Positions 9,418 through 21,380 of a DNA stretch of 64,000 bases are shown piece by piece. Under the pieces are notes generated by a model. That model saw nothing but the letters and a program-made list of their open reading frames with translations. It did not search any database and was not told the origin of the DNA. Where the stretch lies: contig JBITNC010000001.1 in the NCBI GenBank assembly GCA_050084985.1, forward strand, positions 185,256,001-185,320,000, read 5' to 3'. Positions within the stretch are counted from its first letter, which is position 1; every line of letters begins with the position of its first letter. Position numbers and translations under genes: made by a program. This stretch comes from Nageia nagi. Lineage: Eukaryota > Pinophyta.

Positions 9418-11930
9418 TGTAGACACTTAAAATAAACCCTATCTTTAATTTAATAAATAAATAAATAAAATAAGTATTTTTTCTAATATATATCACATTA
9501 AAATAATTGTTGATTAAGATTGTGTAATATATGCGCCGTGAATAATCTTAACCAAAGTAAATCAAGAACAGACTATGGGGATAGTCTGATCTCCGGAGAA
9601 GGCCAGTTCCTTATCTATTGGGCATAGAAAAAGTAACAGGAAAGGAAATAAAAAGGAGTAGAGTGCGAGGAATTTAAGTAAAAGGCTTAGGGTAACAAGA
9701 GAGAAAGCAAAGGTGGATCACTAGTTCAGCACAGGCTTTCATAGTGTGTGAAACCTTGGCCTAAATCTAGTGTAGCAGCTACAGTACAAGCTCTCACTCT
9801 CTAATAGTTTCCTAGCTTTACTCTACCATGTAGCAGACACAGTTATACTAGCAACTCACAATTATCATTCAGGAAACAAGCCAAGCTACCACGATGTAAC
9901 CAAATTAAGAATGACAATTACGAATGCTAGACAAGAAAGGTCAAGATGGTTTCATATTACTGATAAAAACTATAGGTCTTCGAGAATGCTCTACTTCTGA
10001 AATGCTCTACTTATCGGCTCTGATTATTTGATCACTCCTTGATGACCTCATCACTTTCAGGACTTGATTTCATTCAAAAATGTGAACATCGTTCTCCCCA
10101 TGACATCATCTTCATACTTCCGAAATGCTCTACTTATCAGCTCTGGCTATTTGATCACTCCTTGATGACCTCATCACTTCTAGGACCCAATTTCATTAAA
10201 AAATGTGAACATCGTTCTCTCTGTGATGTCATCTTCATACTTTCAGAATGCTCTACTTACCGGCTCTGGCTATATGATCACTCCTTGATGACCTCATCAC
10301 TTTTGGGACCCAGTTTCATTCAAAAATGTGAACATTGTTCTCCCCGTGATGTCATCTTCATACTTTCAAAATTCTTTACTCACTGGCTCCAGCTATTTGA
10401 TCACTCCTTGATGACCTCATCACTTCCAAGACCCGGTTTCATTCAAAAATGTGAACAACATTTTCCCTGTGATGTCATCATCTCTACATTTTGGAATGCT
10501 TTACTCACCAGCTCTGGCTATTTGATCACTCCTTGCTAACTTCATCATCTCTAAAACCCAAGCTTTTCCATAATTGAGCTTTATCATTTCCTTTCTAAAT
10601 GCTTTTACTCACCAGCTTCAGCTATTTGATCACTCCTTGCTGACCTCATCATCTCTGGAACCCAAGCTTTTCCATAACTAAGCTTTATCATTTACTTTTA
10701 GAACACTTAATTTATGGGCTCTGGCTTCTTTGATTATCTCTTGCTGACCTCACCATCTCTGGAACCCGATCTTTACCAAAATGTGACTATCTTATCCTCT
10801 GTGATGTCATCATTTCATTCTGGAATGCTTTAACTACTGACTTTGGCTTATTTTGTTTGCTCCAAAAAAACTCCCAGGGATCTTAAAATGAACTCATGAT
10901 TGCAAGTAAAGTACATCGGGGCTTCAATAAAGAATTTATTCTGTATGAATATACAATAATTATAACTCCTTATAAAAGCATTAAATAAGATTTAAAATTA
11001 TATTATCAGATCAATCTTTTCAAACATATATAAAATAAGTGGTCTTACGACCCTTGTCATTAAAAAATGACCATAGAGCGACCATTCTAATGTTAATATA
11101 TAATCGCTAAAAAATTGGTGACGATCCATGAACAGTTAAACAACAAACAAATCTAAGCTTGGAATAGCCTAGTACATATAATTTGTAATCATGGATACAG
11201 ATGGAAGATAACAACACCTCAAAATTTAGTTCGAGAGGTTACCTGAAATCTTGGGATGCCAAAATAAATGAATAACAAACCTTGAAGCTTATAAATTGAA
11301 GCTTTGTACGTGAACAAAGGGACCCAATCTAACTATAGCGAAGCTCTGCCGAAATCAAATCAGGAGATCATTAGCAAAAGGTTGTAAGCTTGATTAATAG
11401 CAAATCTCATATCAATTATATTTCCATATTATGTTATTCATTTGATGATTAAAATGTATGAACAGGTATGCTTTTGATGCTTCGTTCATTTTCTATGTGT
11501 AGGGTCAATACAGAAAAAGAACAACGGAAGTAAGCATGAAGGAGAACAACAAGGAATAGATAAAAACACTTCAAAATTCTGTGAAGATTACTCCAATGCA
11601 TACAGATCCAATCGTCTACGATTCAAAGATCAATCGGTGGTGATTCACCAGATCGATAACAAAGGCCAAAGGTTTACAATGAACACAATGATGGCATGGA
11701 GAATGTAGATTCGTGCTTCAATCGTTACCGATCCACACTGATTGTTACCGATCCACAACGATCGCTGTCAATGTTGATTACAACAAATCAACAAAAACTT
11801 GCTTTTTGTATTCAAATACTTTAGAATATAATATCATTATTATTATTGATGTGTATTGTCGAATATGTTCATGATTAATTATGTTGAATGATTTATCTAT
11901 CTAAATTGCATTTTAGGTTCATAATTTGAT
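9418..11930 (+). mobile_element. 3' LTR of element A (start defined, end uncertain)
   Basis: The LTR begins TGTAGACACTTAAAATAAACC directly after the polypurine tract. The 5' partner lies outside the window, so the end cannot be fixed by pairing. It must lie at or before about 11,940, where sequence related to element B's LTR begins. The LTR would be up to 2.5 kb, compatible with the long LTRs of Tat elements, and it includes the 123-bp tandem array at 10,016-10,860. The stretch 10,861-11,930 has no coding potential and contains CGAT-rich segments. Confidence 0.55.
10016..10860 (+). repeat. Tandem array of ~123-bp and ~104-bp units inside the element A LTR
   Basis: Units beginning GGCTCTGGCTATTTGATCAC start at about 10,016, 10,139, 10,262, 10,385, 10,510, 10,614, 10,717 and 10,839. 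The first four have period 123-125. Units starting at 10,510 and 10,614 are about 104 bases with a different interior (CCAAGCTTTTCCATAA). The unit at 10,717 returns to 122 bases. Each long unit contains TGATGTCAT or TGACATCAT and a TGATGACCTCATCA dyad. The long period is a multiple of three, which keeps a spurious 166-codon frame open. Confidence 0.9.
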
Positions 11931-11940
11931 ATACACACTA

Positions 11941-12360
11941 TTATCATATCGTTATATTTTATATCATGTTGTTTGTTTCAAGGTTTTTGTAGGTATCTTG
12001 GAGCATTTGGAGTTATTTGTATCAACCATATCCTTTTGTATAAAATATTTTATCATTCTTTCATCATTGTGTGCATGTAGCATAATCTCTAGGCTAGTTT
12101 CATGCTAAATTCTAGGGTAGTTTAGCATTTTTAACAATATTTATTATTTATCATATTATTAGCATTGTATATCACATAATTTATCATAGCATAAACATAT
12201 CATATTACATTTAGGTATGCTTTTTACTTATATTTTCCACCTAACTATGGATTAGGAGGCTTACCATGCAATTAAGCTAGGGTTTAATACTATATAGCTT
12301 ACCTCCAAGGTCTTAAGGACTTGAAGGTGGAAGTTCCCCACTAATATTCTCTATTTTGCA
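11941..12360 (+). mobile_element. Fragment of element B 5' LTR (paired with 19,552-19,968)
   Basis: This stretch matches 19,552-19,968 along its length. Shared landmarks are TTTGTTTCAAGGTTTTT, TTTCATGCTA.ATTCTAGG.TAG, AACTATGGATTAGG.GGCTTACCA, GAGCTAGGGTTTAA and CCAAGGTCTTAAGGA. Similarity starts abruptly at about 11,941 although the downstream copy extends 400 bases further 5', so this copy is truncated on its left. It stops near 12,360 because the downstream copy ends there. The true LTR end may therefore lie further right, possibly just before a candidate primer site at 15,867. Confidence 0.8.
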
Positions 12361-13799
12361 AGGTTATTCCTAGATATTATGGAATAACATAAGATAAACT
12401 CTAGCATATAACATGTAATGTATCTCTAAGGTTCTTATTCTATTTATTGTAGCAAGGTACCTAGGTTTTGGAGGTGCACAAAATGACAATAATGGTGGGA
12501 TCCCTTTTTCGTTGAGGCATCAAAGATTTTAGAGGAGTTTTCTAAACTTCATCTTAGTTTTTTGGTGTTCTTATTTTGACTCTTCTCTTAGCTATTTATG
12601 TCATTATTGGTTACTAATTTCTATTATATTTTATAGGAATTAACAATTATCTTACTCAAAATCATACCCAAAAATTTGGATACCCTAATCATAATTAATC
12701 TCTAACCAGCTTCTATTAGATTGATAAACTTTATAGATTGGCCTCCGTCAGACTAGTTAGTCTTGGTCGATCATATAACTAACTCTTTAAAGGTTGATAC
12801 TTCCTATTTCATAGTTTTTCATAATTTTTAGTATAGATATTTTGATTTTAGCATTTATAAGAGTTTTTAATAATTAACATAAGTCATTTTTCAAGTTTAC
12901 TTGTAAAAATTTTGCTTCTTATCATAGAACCATCATGTTTCATCATTATCGTAGCATATCTTGAACTTGTTTGGGTGTCATTGTGATCGACTAGCTAACT
13001 ATATGATCAACTAGCCAGTTGAAATTGTTAATCAACCATGTGTTGGCTAGTTAGTATTAGAGCTTGTAAAAATACCTTTTTTTCCATCAAAACCTTCTTG
13101 GATGAGAGTTGGATATGGAGATATGGTTCAATCTTACTTATCCTTATATTATTTAGCTTAAAGTTATTTATTACATGCATTCATAGGATTTCTATTCTTG
13201 CATTAGTCAAAAAAATTATTATATCTTAGGTGGGAGTGCCTTGTCTAATTGAAGGGTTTAACATTACATGGATATAATTACACTATCATTTTGTTTTTCA
13301 TCATTTCATATTAATCACATCGACCTAGGATCTTGTCGAGATTTGTGGATTTCATCCCCATGGTCTCACCCACACTTGGAGGTCATTACCAAGGATGGAT
13401 TAAACCCTCTTTAAATGATCCACACCCCTAGAGATTGGGCCTTAATGAAATATGCTTTTATAGATACATATCTAAGAAAACTAATAAGAGAAAATTAATC
13501 ATAAAAGGAAATCATCATTAATCAAGAGTAAAATCAAATCAAGTGAGAAATAACTAAAGCAAGATAAGCACCATTTGCTATATTTATCACCATTGGGCAT
13601 GTGAGAATATAGGATTATTTTCTTATCATTTAGGTTATTTGTAATTAATATTTTCATCCACCAAAAAGGATCATAATAACACATTTTAGGTTTGATGTTT
13701 ATTTACTTACTTCGTTTGGCATATTGCGCTCTTATCTTGTATTTATCAAAATGTTGTTCTTTCCTTTCATTCTTTGGATTTCAAAGCTCATATCTCCTA
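12361..13799 (+). other. Element B, LTR or leader sequence without recognised genes
   Basis: AT-rich, no supported frame. It contains repeated GATCGACTAGCTAACTA / GATCAACTAGCCAGTTG type motifs at about 12,770 and 12,985-13,050. It may still be LTR if the primer site at 15,867 is correct. Confidence 0.4.
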
Positions 13800-14730
13800 G
13801 AAGGTTTAATAAGGAACCATATGTAGCTACACCTAGATCCAATCAACAATAACAAGAGAAAGAGAAAAATCAACAGCAATATAAACCCCTTCCATATAAC
13901 CAACCAATCTATAATCTCATTCTTCTTGAATACCATCTCACTATTCCACTAGACCTATTGATCTTCAATTTGCTAGTGAAGTTAAATCTCATGTGGTCTT
14001 TCCAAATATTCCTCAAGAAATTGGAAACCAATTCATGTATGATCCAATGGTTAAAGAAAATTTGGATATGCTTTTGAAATAATTTCATCTTCAATAATAT
14101 AAAATTCAAAGCATGTCACCAACCTATCAACTTCAAAATATGATTCATCACTTTGATCCTTCATATCATGATCTACAACCATCATATGTCACTACATCAC
14201 TAATTGTTGAAAAAAACCAAGTCATATCTCAACCTATGTAATGAATGGTTCCACAAGAGCCCCTAGCCATATTTTTTCCAATAACAATTGTTCCTCAAGT
14301 GATATCTAGTGCATATATTATCATTAATAACCTTGGATATACATCATATAATCATATATAATCAACAAAAAAGACCATATAGTGCATAAAATCATTTTTT
14401 GGCACAATATACTCCCTTAATCACACCTAATCAAATCACATCACAAGGTCTAGGGGTGCATCTCAATTTTTAACCTTTGAGTATTTTAAATCAAGAACAA
14501 ATTCAACCTCAACAATTTGTTTATGTTGGTTAATTTAATCCTTCCCATCAATCAAACCAACATGATCCAAATAAAACACAAAGAAACTTGCAACAAATGG
14601 GTCCTCAAAATATTGAGAATAAAATTTATCAAAATATGATCCAAGCCCAATCTTATCAATAAGATCCCTTTTATGGTCAAAGATAAGCTCAATCTTATCA
14701 ATATGTTTTGAAGCAACCATCATATCAAAG
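13800..14730 (+). pseudogene. Degraded Gln/Pro/Tyr-rich coding-like stretch in element B
   Basis: Short plus-strand frames give low-complexity peptides rich in Q, P, Y, S and N (for example EVKSHVVFPNIPQEIGNQF near 13,978-14,030 and SMSPTYQLQNMIHHFDPSYH near 14,112-14,170), broken by many stops. The composition resembles the disordered N-terminal part of some Tat gag proteins, and it lies upstream of the recognisable gag. A short CTACTACCAT repeat follows at about 14,775-14,870. I cannot exclude that the composition reflects simple-sequence bias alone. Confidence 0.3.
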
Positions 14731-15049
14731 TCAAGGATATATCAATTAAGTCAACCATTAGGAAAAAGCATATTGATAACTTACTACCATTCAATAATAA
14801 CCTACTACCATTTGGAGATAGCTTGCTACCATCCAACAATGGTTGTTCGATGATAATCTGCTACCGATTAGTAGCATTGGTGCTAAATGTAAAAATAAAT
14901 AAGAATATTTCTATAGAAAAAATATATATAAATAAATAAATAATAAATTTAAAAATAAGATAATGAAAAAATTTAGAAATTAATATGATCTAATTACAAA
15001 CTAAAAAATGTATAAATATAATTAAAAAATCATAATTACATAATGCAAT

Positions 15050-15545
15050 TATCAGGTTGCAACGTTGTGCAACCATCTAATGGCTCAAAAAAATGTATAT
15101 AATATTATATATATTAAATATTATATATTATAATATAATAATGAAAATATATATGAATGAAAATATATTTATTCTATTTGTAACTTTAAGGTTGCATCTC
15201 AGATGCAATCAGTAAGTCACATCTACAACCTATTAATTTTTGTAATCTAAAGGTCGCAAGTTGCAAATGCAACTTTAGGTTGTATGATACAATCAACAGG
15301 TTGCATGATACAACCAATAAGTTGCATATTACAACTAAAAAGTTGTATATGCAACTTGTAGGTTATAGATGCTACCTTTAGGTTGTGTCTTGAAACTTTA
15401 TGATTGGATGATGCAACCTAAAGTTTGTAGATGTGATCTTAAAGTTGCATCTTGCAACTTACAAACCCTAGACCTTATTATCTCATCTCTTGGAGAGGTT
15501 ACAAATGCGACCTTAAGGTTGCATCTTGCAACCTACAAACCCTAT
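15050..15545. repeat. Degenerate array of palindromic GGTTGCA...TGCAACC units
   Basis: Roughly 15-20 occurrences of GGTTGCA/GTTGCAT or their complement TGCAACC/TGCAACT are spaced about 20-25 bases apart, many arranged as self-complementary units such as GGTTGCATGATACAACC and AAGTTGCATATTACAACT. At the right end a 64-base segment (CTTAAAGTTGCATCTTGCAACTTACAAACCCTA type) is duplicated in tandem at about 15,437 and 15,512. The array could form a run of small hairpins. No coding function is apparent. Confidence 0.8.
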
Positions 15546-16020
15546 CCATTATTGCTTCATTTATTGGAGTTCTTCTCTATTTCTTTTTCAATAGAATGAG
15601 TGAACAAGATAAAGAGGTTGTGGAAACCCTAAACACTTTTATTGGTTTTCAAGTTATTTTCATGGTGTGTAACTTGTGGGGGGAGGCATAACTTGCATGG
15701 ATTGGTTCAAATTTTAGGCAAACTAGGATAACTCATATGGATTGGAGTAATTGGAAAATATTTATTGGATCAAAATTTTATTTATAATTTTTAGGTAAAT
15801 TGTTTCATTTTCTATTTATTTTACTAGGTGAATTAAATTTAAATTTAAAAAATTATTATAATTTTTTGGTGAACCGACTTGGAAAATAACCTTTTTTGAA
15901 AATTTTGCCAACTTAGGACATTTTTTTACCACCAAAATTTGCCTAATATAATTTTTATAAATCATAATATTTTCTTATAAGTGAATATTCATGATTAAAA
16001 AAATCTAAACAACATATCAA
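15546..16020 (+). other. Element B leader with candidate primer-binding site
   Basis: Non-coding, AT-rich. TTTTTTGGTGAACCGACTTGG at about 15,862-15,882 contains TGGTGAACC (15,867-15,875). The same TTTTGGTGAACC string follows directly after the defined 5' LTR of element D (minus strand, 29,571-29,560). It may therefore be the primer-binding site of element B, about 150 bases ahead of gag. The matching tRNA is not identified. Confidence 0.35.
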
Positions 16021-17240
16021 GTGCAATGCATGGTAACCCAAAAACCTCCAACAATTCATGATGATATTCTAAAGAGTCTACAAGATATGGAATCAAAGAT
16101 CAATAATCAAAGTAAATAAAGTTATCTTATCAATCAATTATCAATGAACTAACCAACCCCATGGTTCCTATCAAGCAATTCCCTTACAAATTGAGGTCCC
16201 CCAAATGGAGAAATTAAAGGGAAAATAAGATCCACGAGAATATTTAAGGAAATTCAAATACTCATATTATATCATGAGCAATGATGATATTCTCATGCTA
16301 CAAACATTTCCAATGAAATTAGTGGGCCAAGATTTAGATTGGTACAACAACTTGCCTCAACATAACATCTACTCTTTTGAGTAATTGGATAATATCTTCA
16401 TGGACCATTTTGCTATGAATATGACAAAAAGGGAATCTTTCATGGATTTAAGTAGAATATCATAATTTTATGATGAATAAATCAATGATTATGTGAAAAT
16501 GTGGAGAGCTATCATGAAAAATTGTTTGTATTCCTTGCCATTAGAGGAGTTCATTAAGCTATTTAGCGAAAGTTTTAACAAGAAAATATCTTTAATCTTG
16601 CAAATACAACAACACAAGGCCTTTGAAGAAGCATTATCACAAGCAAAACTTATCAAATAAGTCAATATTCACTTAGGTGAAGTCAAGTTATGTAAGAATA
16701 ATAATAATAATGATCAAAAGTGTAATAATAATGGTAATGATAACAATCAACCTTGTCAAAATCCATACAATAATCAACTATTATATGATGTCAACTAAGC
16801 AATAATAGCACCACAACCAATCATAGCAACACAAAATCAAAGAGAACAATGAAAACCAATCATACATGAGCAAGTGAGACTCAATAATCAAGCACCAAAG
16901 AAGTTCAAATAAATTTTACTCATTTAGGGGAGCCTTTATTGGATGTCTTACAAAAGGTATTACAAGTAAATCTCCTAACATTATCTGAAATCAAATAAAT
17001 TTAAGAGTATCAACAAGAGCATGGTACAAACAAAATGAGTTTTTTGAATATCATAAGAAAAAGGGACATAGCACAAATGTGTGCATGCCATTGAAGCATA
17101 AAATCCAAGATCCTATTTACAATGGACTAGTATCAATAGGAGTGCCAATCATACCACCAAATTAACACTTGGACATTGTTAACAACCCTTTGCCTAATCA
17201 TAATGAGAATCAACTAGAGGCTTATATATCATATGGAAAT
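16021..17240 (+). pseudogene. gag of element B (capsid and zinc finger), frameshifted
   Basis: Remnant of a Tat-type gag, the structural protein of the retrotransposon particle. Capsid-like blocks are visible across frames: DPREYLRKFKYSYYIMSNDD (about 16,228-16,290), LQTFPMKLVGQDLDWYNNLP (16,300-16,360), MDHFAMNMTKRESFMDLSRI (16,400-16,460) and AIMKNCLYSLPLEEFIKLF (16,510-16,567). At 17,040-17,115 the translation FFEYHKKKGHSTNVCMPLKH is the zinc finger of Tat gag, with the first cysteine replaced. It is followed by IQDPIYNGLVSIGV and, near 17,190, NPLPNH. Many stops and frame changes. No protease, RT or integrase follows before the polypurine tract at 19,132, so the element is gag-only. Confidence 0.75.
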
Positions 17241-18389
17241 GCTTATTGTAATGTGGGATCATCATATTCTTATTATGACTTCATAGGATGAGCTAATAAG
17301 CATAAATAATATCCTTGACTTATCTCTATCATATCAGTGCTATCATATCTTGACATTTTGGACATTATCACTTGGATCATACTTCATCAAGTTTGTATCT
17401 TAATCATTAAATCATGGTAGTTGATACTAGAGCCTATTCCTATTTGTGGCTGTCAATTAGTGGAAACTTTGGGGTAGGAAACAATCACTCATCTCCCATA
17501 AGTATCATAAATCAAATTATCATCACTTATTGATAGCAGTATCATTGTTTATATCATCATGTGGCATGAATCCTTTCCACATCATCATGAAATCATTATA
17601 AACACAATTTTATTTCATATTGCATTATGATTCATCATGTTTATCTTCATCATATTTATGTTTTCATCATTATCTTTGGATCAATTTCATCAAGTGTGCC
17701 TTTCATCTTAGCATCACAATCATGTCATCATAGGAACATATCATTGAGGTCCATTTGACTCATCATCATTATCACTACCCATGGCCCTAACTCCCAACAT
17801 GGATACAATCACTTGGATCATAATCATACTATCAAGTTGCCTTAAATCATCCCTTTGGGATTGATAATGGATTGTAGACTATCATGATTTATAAGGGAAA
17901 TATAATCTAATGTAACAAGTTATAATGACCTTGAGATGGATAAATCTCTTTGTTCACACATCCATTGCATCAATATCCAATAAGAAAATATCATTCTATC
18001 AATGACCAAACTACATCAAGTCAAATCATACAAGATCATTTATCACATATTTAACAAATCATACTATGTGGCTCAAATATTTTATCAAGAATAAAAAAAG
18101 AAAATCATTTATCTTGATCAAAATCATATCTTTTATCAAATAAAATCTTTGAGTATATATCATGTCAAGCAAGCAAGCATTACCTAACACATCATTTAAA
18201 ATCCTTTAATTATCAATATCATATCATACATTATCATGATCAATGATAATTTATAAAATGTTAATGATCTTTTGTTTACATCACCTTGTTCATTCATCAT
18301 TCATAGCTTAAGGTTTGAGGTATCAACTATCTCAAAATATGCTCAATACACCATTGGCTTTAGTATTATTCTTGAGAATAATCCTTTGC
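17241..18389 (+). other. Element B 3' non-coding region, CAT-rich
   Basis: Rich in ATCAT/CATCA simple motifs. No protease, RT, RNase H or integrase motif was found on either strand in this stretch. Confidence 0.5.
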
Positions 18390-18790
18390 TTTCTATTTGA
18401 CATGGGAGAAATTTATAATTCTATTGTTGTGATCATATCATGAGCATATCCCTTTTGATTTCCATTTAACATGGGGAAAAAGTAGCATTCCTTTACTTTC
18501 CATTCAACATAGGGTAAAGATAGCACTTCTTTACTTTCCATTAAACATGGGGTAGAGGCATCATTTGAGAATTATCATCCTTGCTTTTAATTTAACATGG
18601 GGTAAAAGTATCATTCCTTTACTTTCTATTCAATATGGGATAAAGATAATACTTATTTATTTTCCATTAAACATAGGTTAAAGGCATCACTTTAGCATCC
18701 TCTTTCTTTCCATTCAATATGGGGCAAAATTTATCATTATCATTACCATGAATTTTTCTTTGCATTCCATTTAACATGGGGCAAATTTTA
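18390..18790 (+). repeat. Minisatellite of ~40-60-bp units in element B
   Basis: About nine imperfect units share CTTTCCATT.AACATGGGGTAAA, followed by a variable ..CATCATT or ..TAGCATT segment. Copies lie at about 18,395, 18,455, 18,497, 18,533, 18,580, 18,618, 18,658, 18,702 and 18,758. The array sits between gag and the polypurine tract. Confidence 0.85.
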
Positions 18791-19131
18791 TCTTTAAGCA
18801 TTTTATATAGCTTTATTTTCCATCGGGCAATGTTAACATAAGCATGGTAACAACATTAAGATTTAATATATCTAGAGTCATGAACATTTAATATGTTACC
18901 ATTAATTAGGATATTTAGCATTGATCATACCATTGAGATAATTCTAACTTGCTAGGTTTGTGTACCTATATTCATAAGCCATATTTATCAATAAAACATC
19001 ATTGATCATTAAAAATACTTCATTGTTAATAATCAAATATAAGTAAAATATATCATAGGATCAAAACATAAACATCATCATATCATCACTTGACTTTTGT
19101 GTTAAGTTTTGCACCTCACAAAATTCATCTC
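18791..19131 (+). other. Element B pre-polypurine region
   Basis: AT-rich, nothing recognised. Confidence 0.4.
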
Positions 19132-19144
19132 AAAAGGGGGAAAC
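19132..19144 (+). promoter_or_regulatory. 3' polypurine tract of element B
   Basis: AAAAGGGGGAAAC directly precedes TATAGATACCATAAA. The layout matches elements A and D, with the LTR's first dinucleotide TG changed to TA. Confidence 0.7.
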
Positions 19145-19968
19145 TATAGATACCATAAAAATGCATATCTCAAGCATATATGTCAACCTAAACCATAGCC
19201 TGAGCATTGGCCAAAATCTAACAATGTGGTAAAAATAATAATATATCCTAATTAGCCTACCAATTTCCCACATGACTAATCAATCAACAAAAGTAATCGA
19301 TCTTTCAATTAGGATTGTTAACCCTAATCGATTAGCCATTTAAAAATATATAATCATAAAAAGCAAAATTTAGTTCATTTTTCCTCTCTATCAATTTTAA
19401 ATCATAATCCTTCCCTTATGAGCCATAAAAATTCTAAACAATATGTGAGTTGTTATGCACCAAAACATATTTCTATGAGAATTTTTGGGTGGAGACCAAG
19501 GCATATGCAAATTTCATCACCATTTTAGAAAGCTTTGGAGGTATATAAATTTTATATCATTATATTTTCTAGTATGTTGCTTGTTTCAAGGTTTTTATAG
19601 GTATATTGGAGCATTTAGAGCTATTTTGAGCATCCATATCATTTTGTATAGCATATTTTAGCATTATTTCATCATTATGTACATGTAATATAGTCTTTAG
19701 GGTAGTTTCATGCTAGATTCTAGGCTAGTTTAGTATTTTTAACAATATTTATCATTTATCATAGAATTATAATTGTATATTGCATTATTTAGCATAACAT
19801 AAGCATATCATATTGTATTTAGGAATGATTTTTGCTTCTATTATCCATTTAACTATGGATTAGGGGGCTTACCAAGCATTTGAGCTAGGGTTTAACACCT
19901 TATATCTTGCATCCAAGGTCTTAAGGAATTGGAAGTGTAAGCTCCCCATTAATATTATCCATTTGTGA
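19145..19968 (+). mobile_element. 3' LTR of element B
   Basis: Starts TATAGATACC after the polypurine tract. From 19,552 to about 19,968 it matches the upstream LTR fragment at 11,941-12,360. The right end is approximate (within about 5 bases) because similarity fades at CATTTGTGA. Immediately beyond lies chromovirus pol sequence, so this LTR may be truncated on its right side. No target duplication could be identified. Confidence 0.7.
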
Positions 19969-19989
19969 ACAATATTGAATGCAATTAGT

Positions 19990-20930
19990 CAAAGATATTA
20001 AAAAATAATTAATTATTAGATGCTAAAATTCAAGAAAAGGGGGAGCTTATTGATTAACTTTATGCTAAATATACCATTCTTTAGGAATTCAAAGATGTCA
20101 TTCCAAAAGAACTACCTAAAAAACCTCCTATAAGGGAATTTGATTTTACTATATAGCTAAGACTCCATATAGGATGACCAATATAGAAATGCAAGAGTTT
20201 AAATTACATCTCCAAGAAATATTAGATAAAGGATTAATTAGATTGAGTGTATCTCCATGGGTTTCTCCATTCTTATTCATGAAAAATAAAGATGGGATCC
20301 TTCGATTGTGTATTGAGTATTGAATGTTAAATAAGGAAATAATAAAAAATAGAGATCCTTTTTCAAGGATAGATGTTTATTTAATAAACTAAATGAGGCC
20401 TCTATCTTTGCAAAAATTAACTTGATGTTAGGGTATCATCAATTGAGGATTAAATAAGAGGACATTCATAAAATTGCTTTAAAAACTAGATATGATCATT
20501 ATGAGTTTGTTGTACTTGCCTTTGGGCTAAAAAATTCCCCTTATATATTTATTAATCTAATGAATAATATATACAAAGATTATCTTGATAATTTCATTCT
20601 AGTTTTCCTATATTATATATTAATATATTTCAAGAGTAGAGAAGAACATGATCAACATCTTAGGATAGCCCTGGAAGTGTTGAGAGAAAACCAATTATAT
20701 GGGAAACTATCAAAATGTAAGTTTTATACTTTAAGAGTTAATTATTTAAGACATATTATTTCTATTGAAGGCATAGCTATTGACCCCAAGAAAATTGAGG
20801 CCATTAAGTATTGGCCAAGGCCAACCAATATTCCTAAAATTAGGAGTTTCATGGGAAGGTTCATTGAGAACATTTTGAAGGTTGCTTACCTAATCACACA
20901 ACTCCAATGAAAATAAAAGGTATTTCATTG
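19990..20930 (+). pseudogene. Reverse transcriptase of chromovirus C, heavily decayed
   Basis: RT remnant of a Ty3/gypsy chromovirus. N-terminal blocks read [20 protein letters not shown] (about 20,090-20,150), [15 protein letters not shown] and [20 protein letters not shown] (20,160-20,265), then [11 protein letters not shown] and NKEIIKNRDPFSRID. After a frameshift: HYEFVVLAFGLKNSP. The catalytic box that should contain two aspartates reads VFLYYILIYF (20,600-20,630), so both are replaced by tyrosine. GRFIENILKVAYLI ends the thumb region. Stops at many positions. gag and protease of this element are not found in the window; element B lies directly upstream. Confidence 0.8.
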
Positions 20931-21380
20931 GTATAAAAAATATGAGGAAGCTTGTTAACTCCTAAAAAAATAACTTAACTACTACACCCATCCTACAATT
21001 ACCAGATCCTGATGGAAGTTTCCTTGTATACATTGATTCTTGTTTGGATATCCTAGGAGGTGTGTTGATGAAAAATGGGTCTTTAATTGCATATGATTCC
21101 AAAAACTTGAAGGATAATGAAATTAATTATGCAAATCATGACTTGTAACTTATTTTCATTATACACTCCCTCAAAATGTGGCAACATCATCTGTTGGGCA
21201 GACCTTTTCAACTTAATTTTGATCATCAAAGCTTGCATTATTTATTTACTCAACAAAATTTAAATCTTATGTAGTGTATATGGATGGAATTATTAATTGA
21301 ATATAAATTTGGAATTAAATACATAAAAAGGAAGGAAAATAAAGTAGTTGTTGCATTAAGTAGAAGAAAATATTTAACAA
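20931..21380 (+). pseudogene. RNase H of chromovirus C
   Basis: The single RNase H after RT is visible as LPDPDGSFLVYIDSCLDIL (about 20,995-21,055), then GGVLMKNGSLIAYDSKNLKD and EINYANHDL, then MWQHHLLGRPFQLNFDHQSL, and after a frameshift KYIKRKENKVVVALSRR. Stops interrupt it at about 21,147 and 21,272. Confidence 0.7.

Noticed and set aside
10039-10539. 166-codon plus-strand frame with a 41-residue repeat
   Set aside because: The repeat period (123 bp) is a multiple of three, so one open unit keeps all units open. It is inside an LTR tandem array and has no protein family pattern.
15050-15545. CRISPR-like array
   Set aside because: Units are degenerate, palindromic, with no distinct spacers and no cas genes; the DNA is plant nuclear.
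15369-15691. Two overlapping plus-strand frames of 76 and 79 codons
   Set aside because: Open only because of the palindromic TTGCAT/TGCAAC repeats; no conservation pattern.
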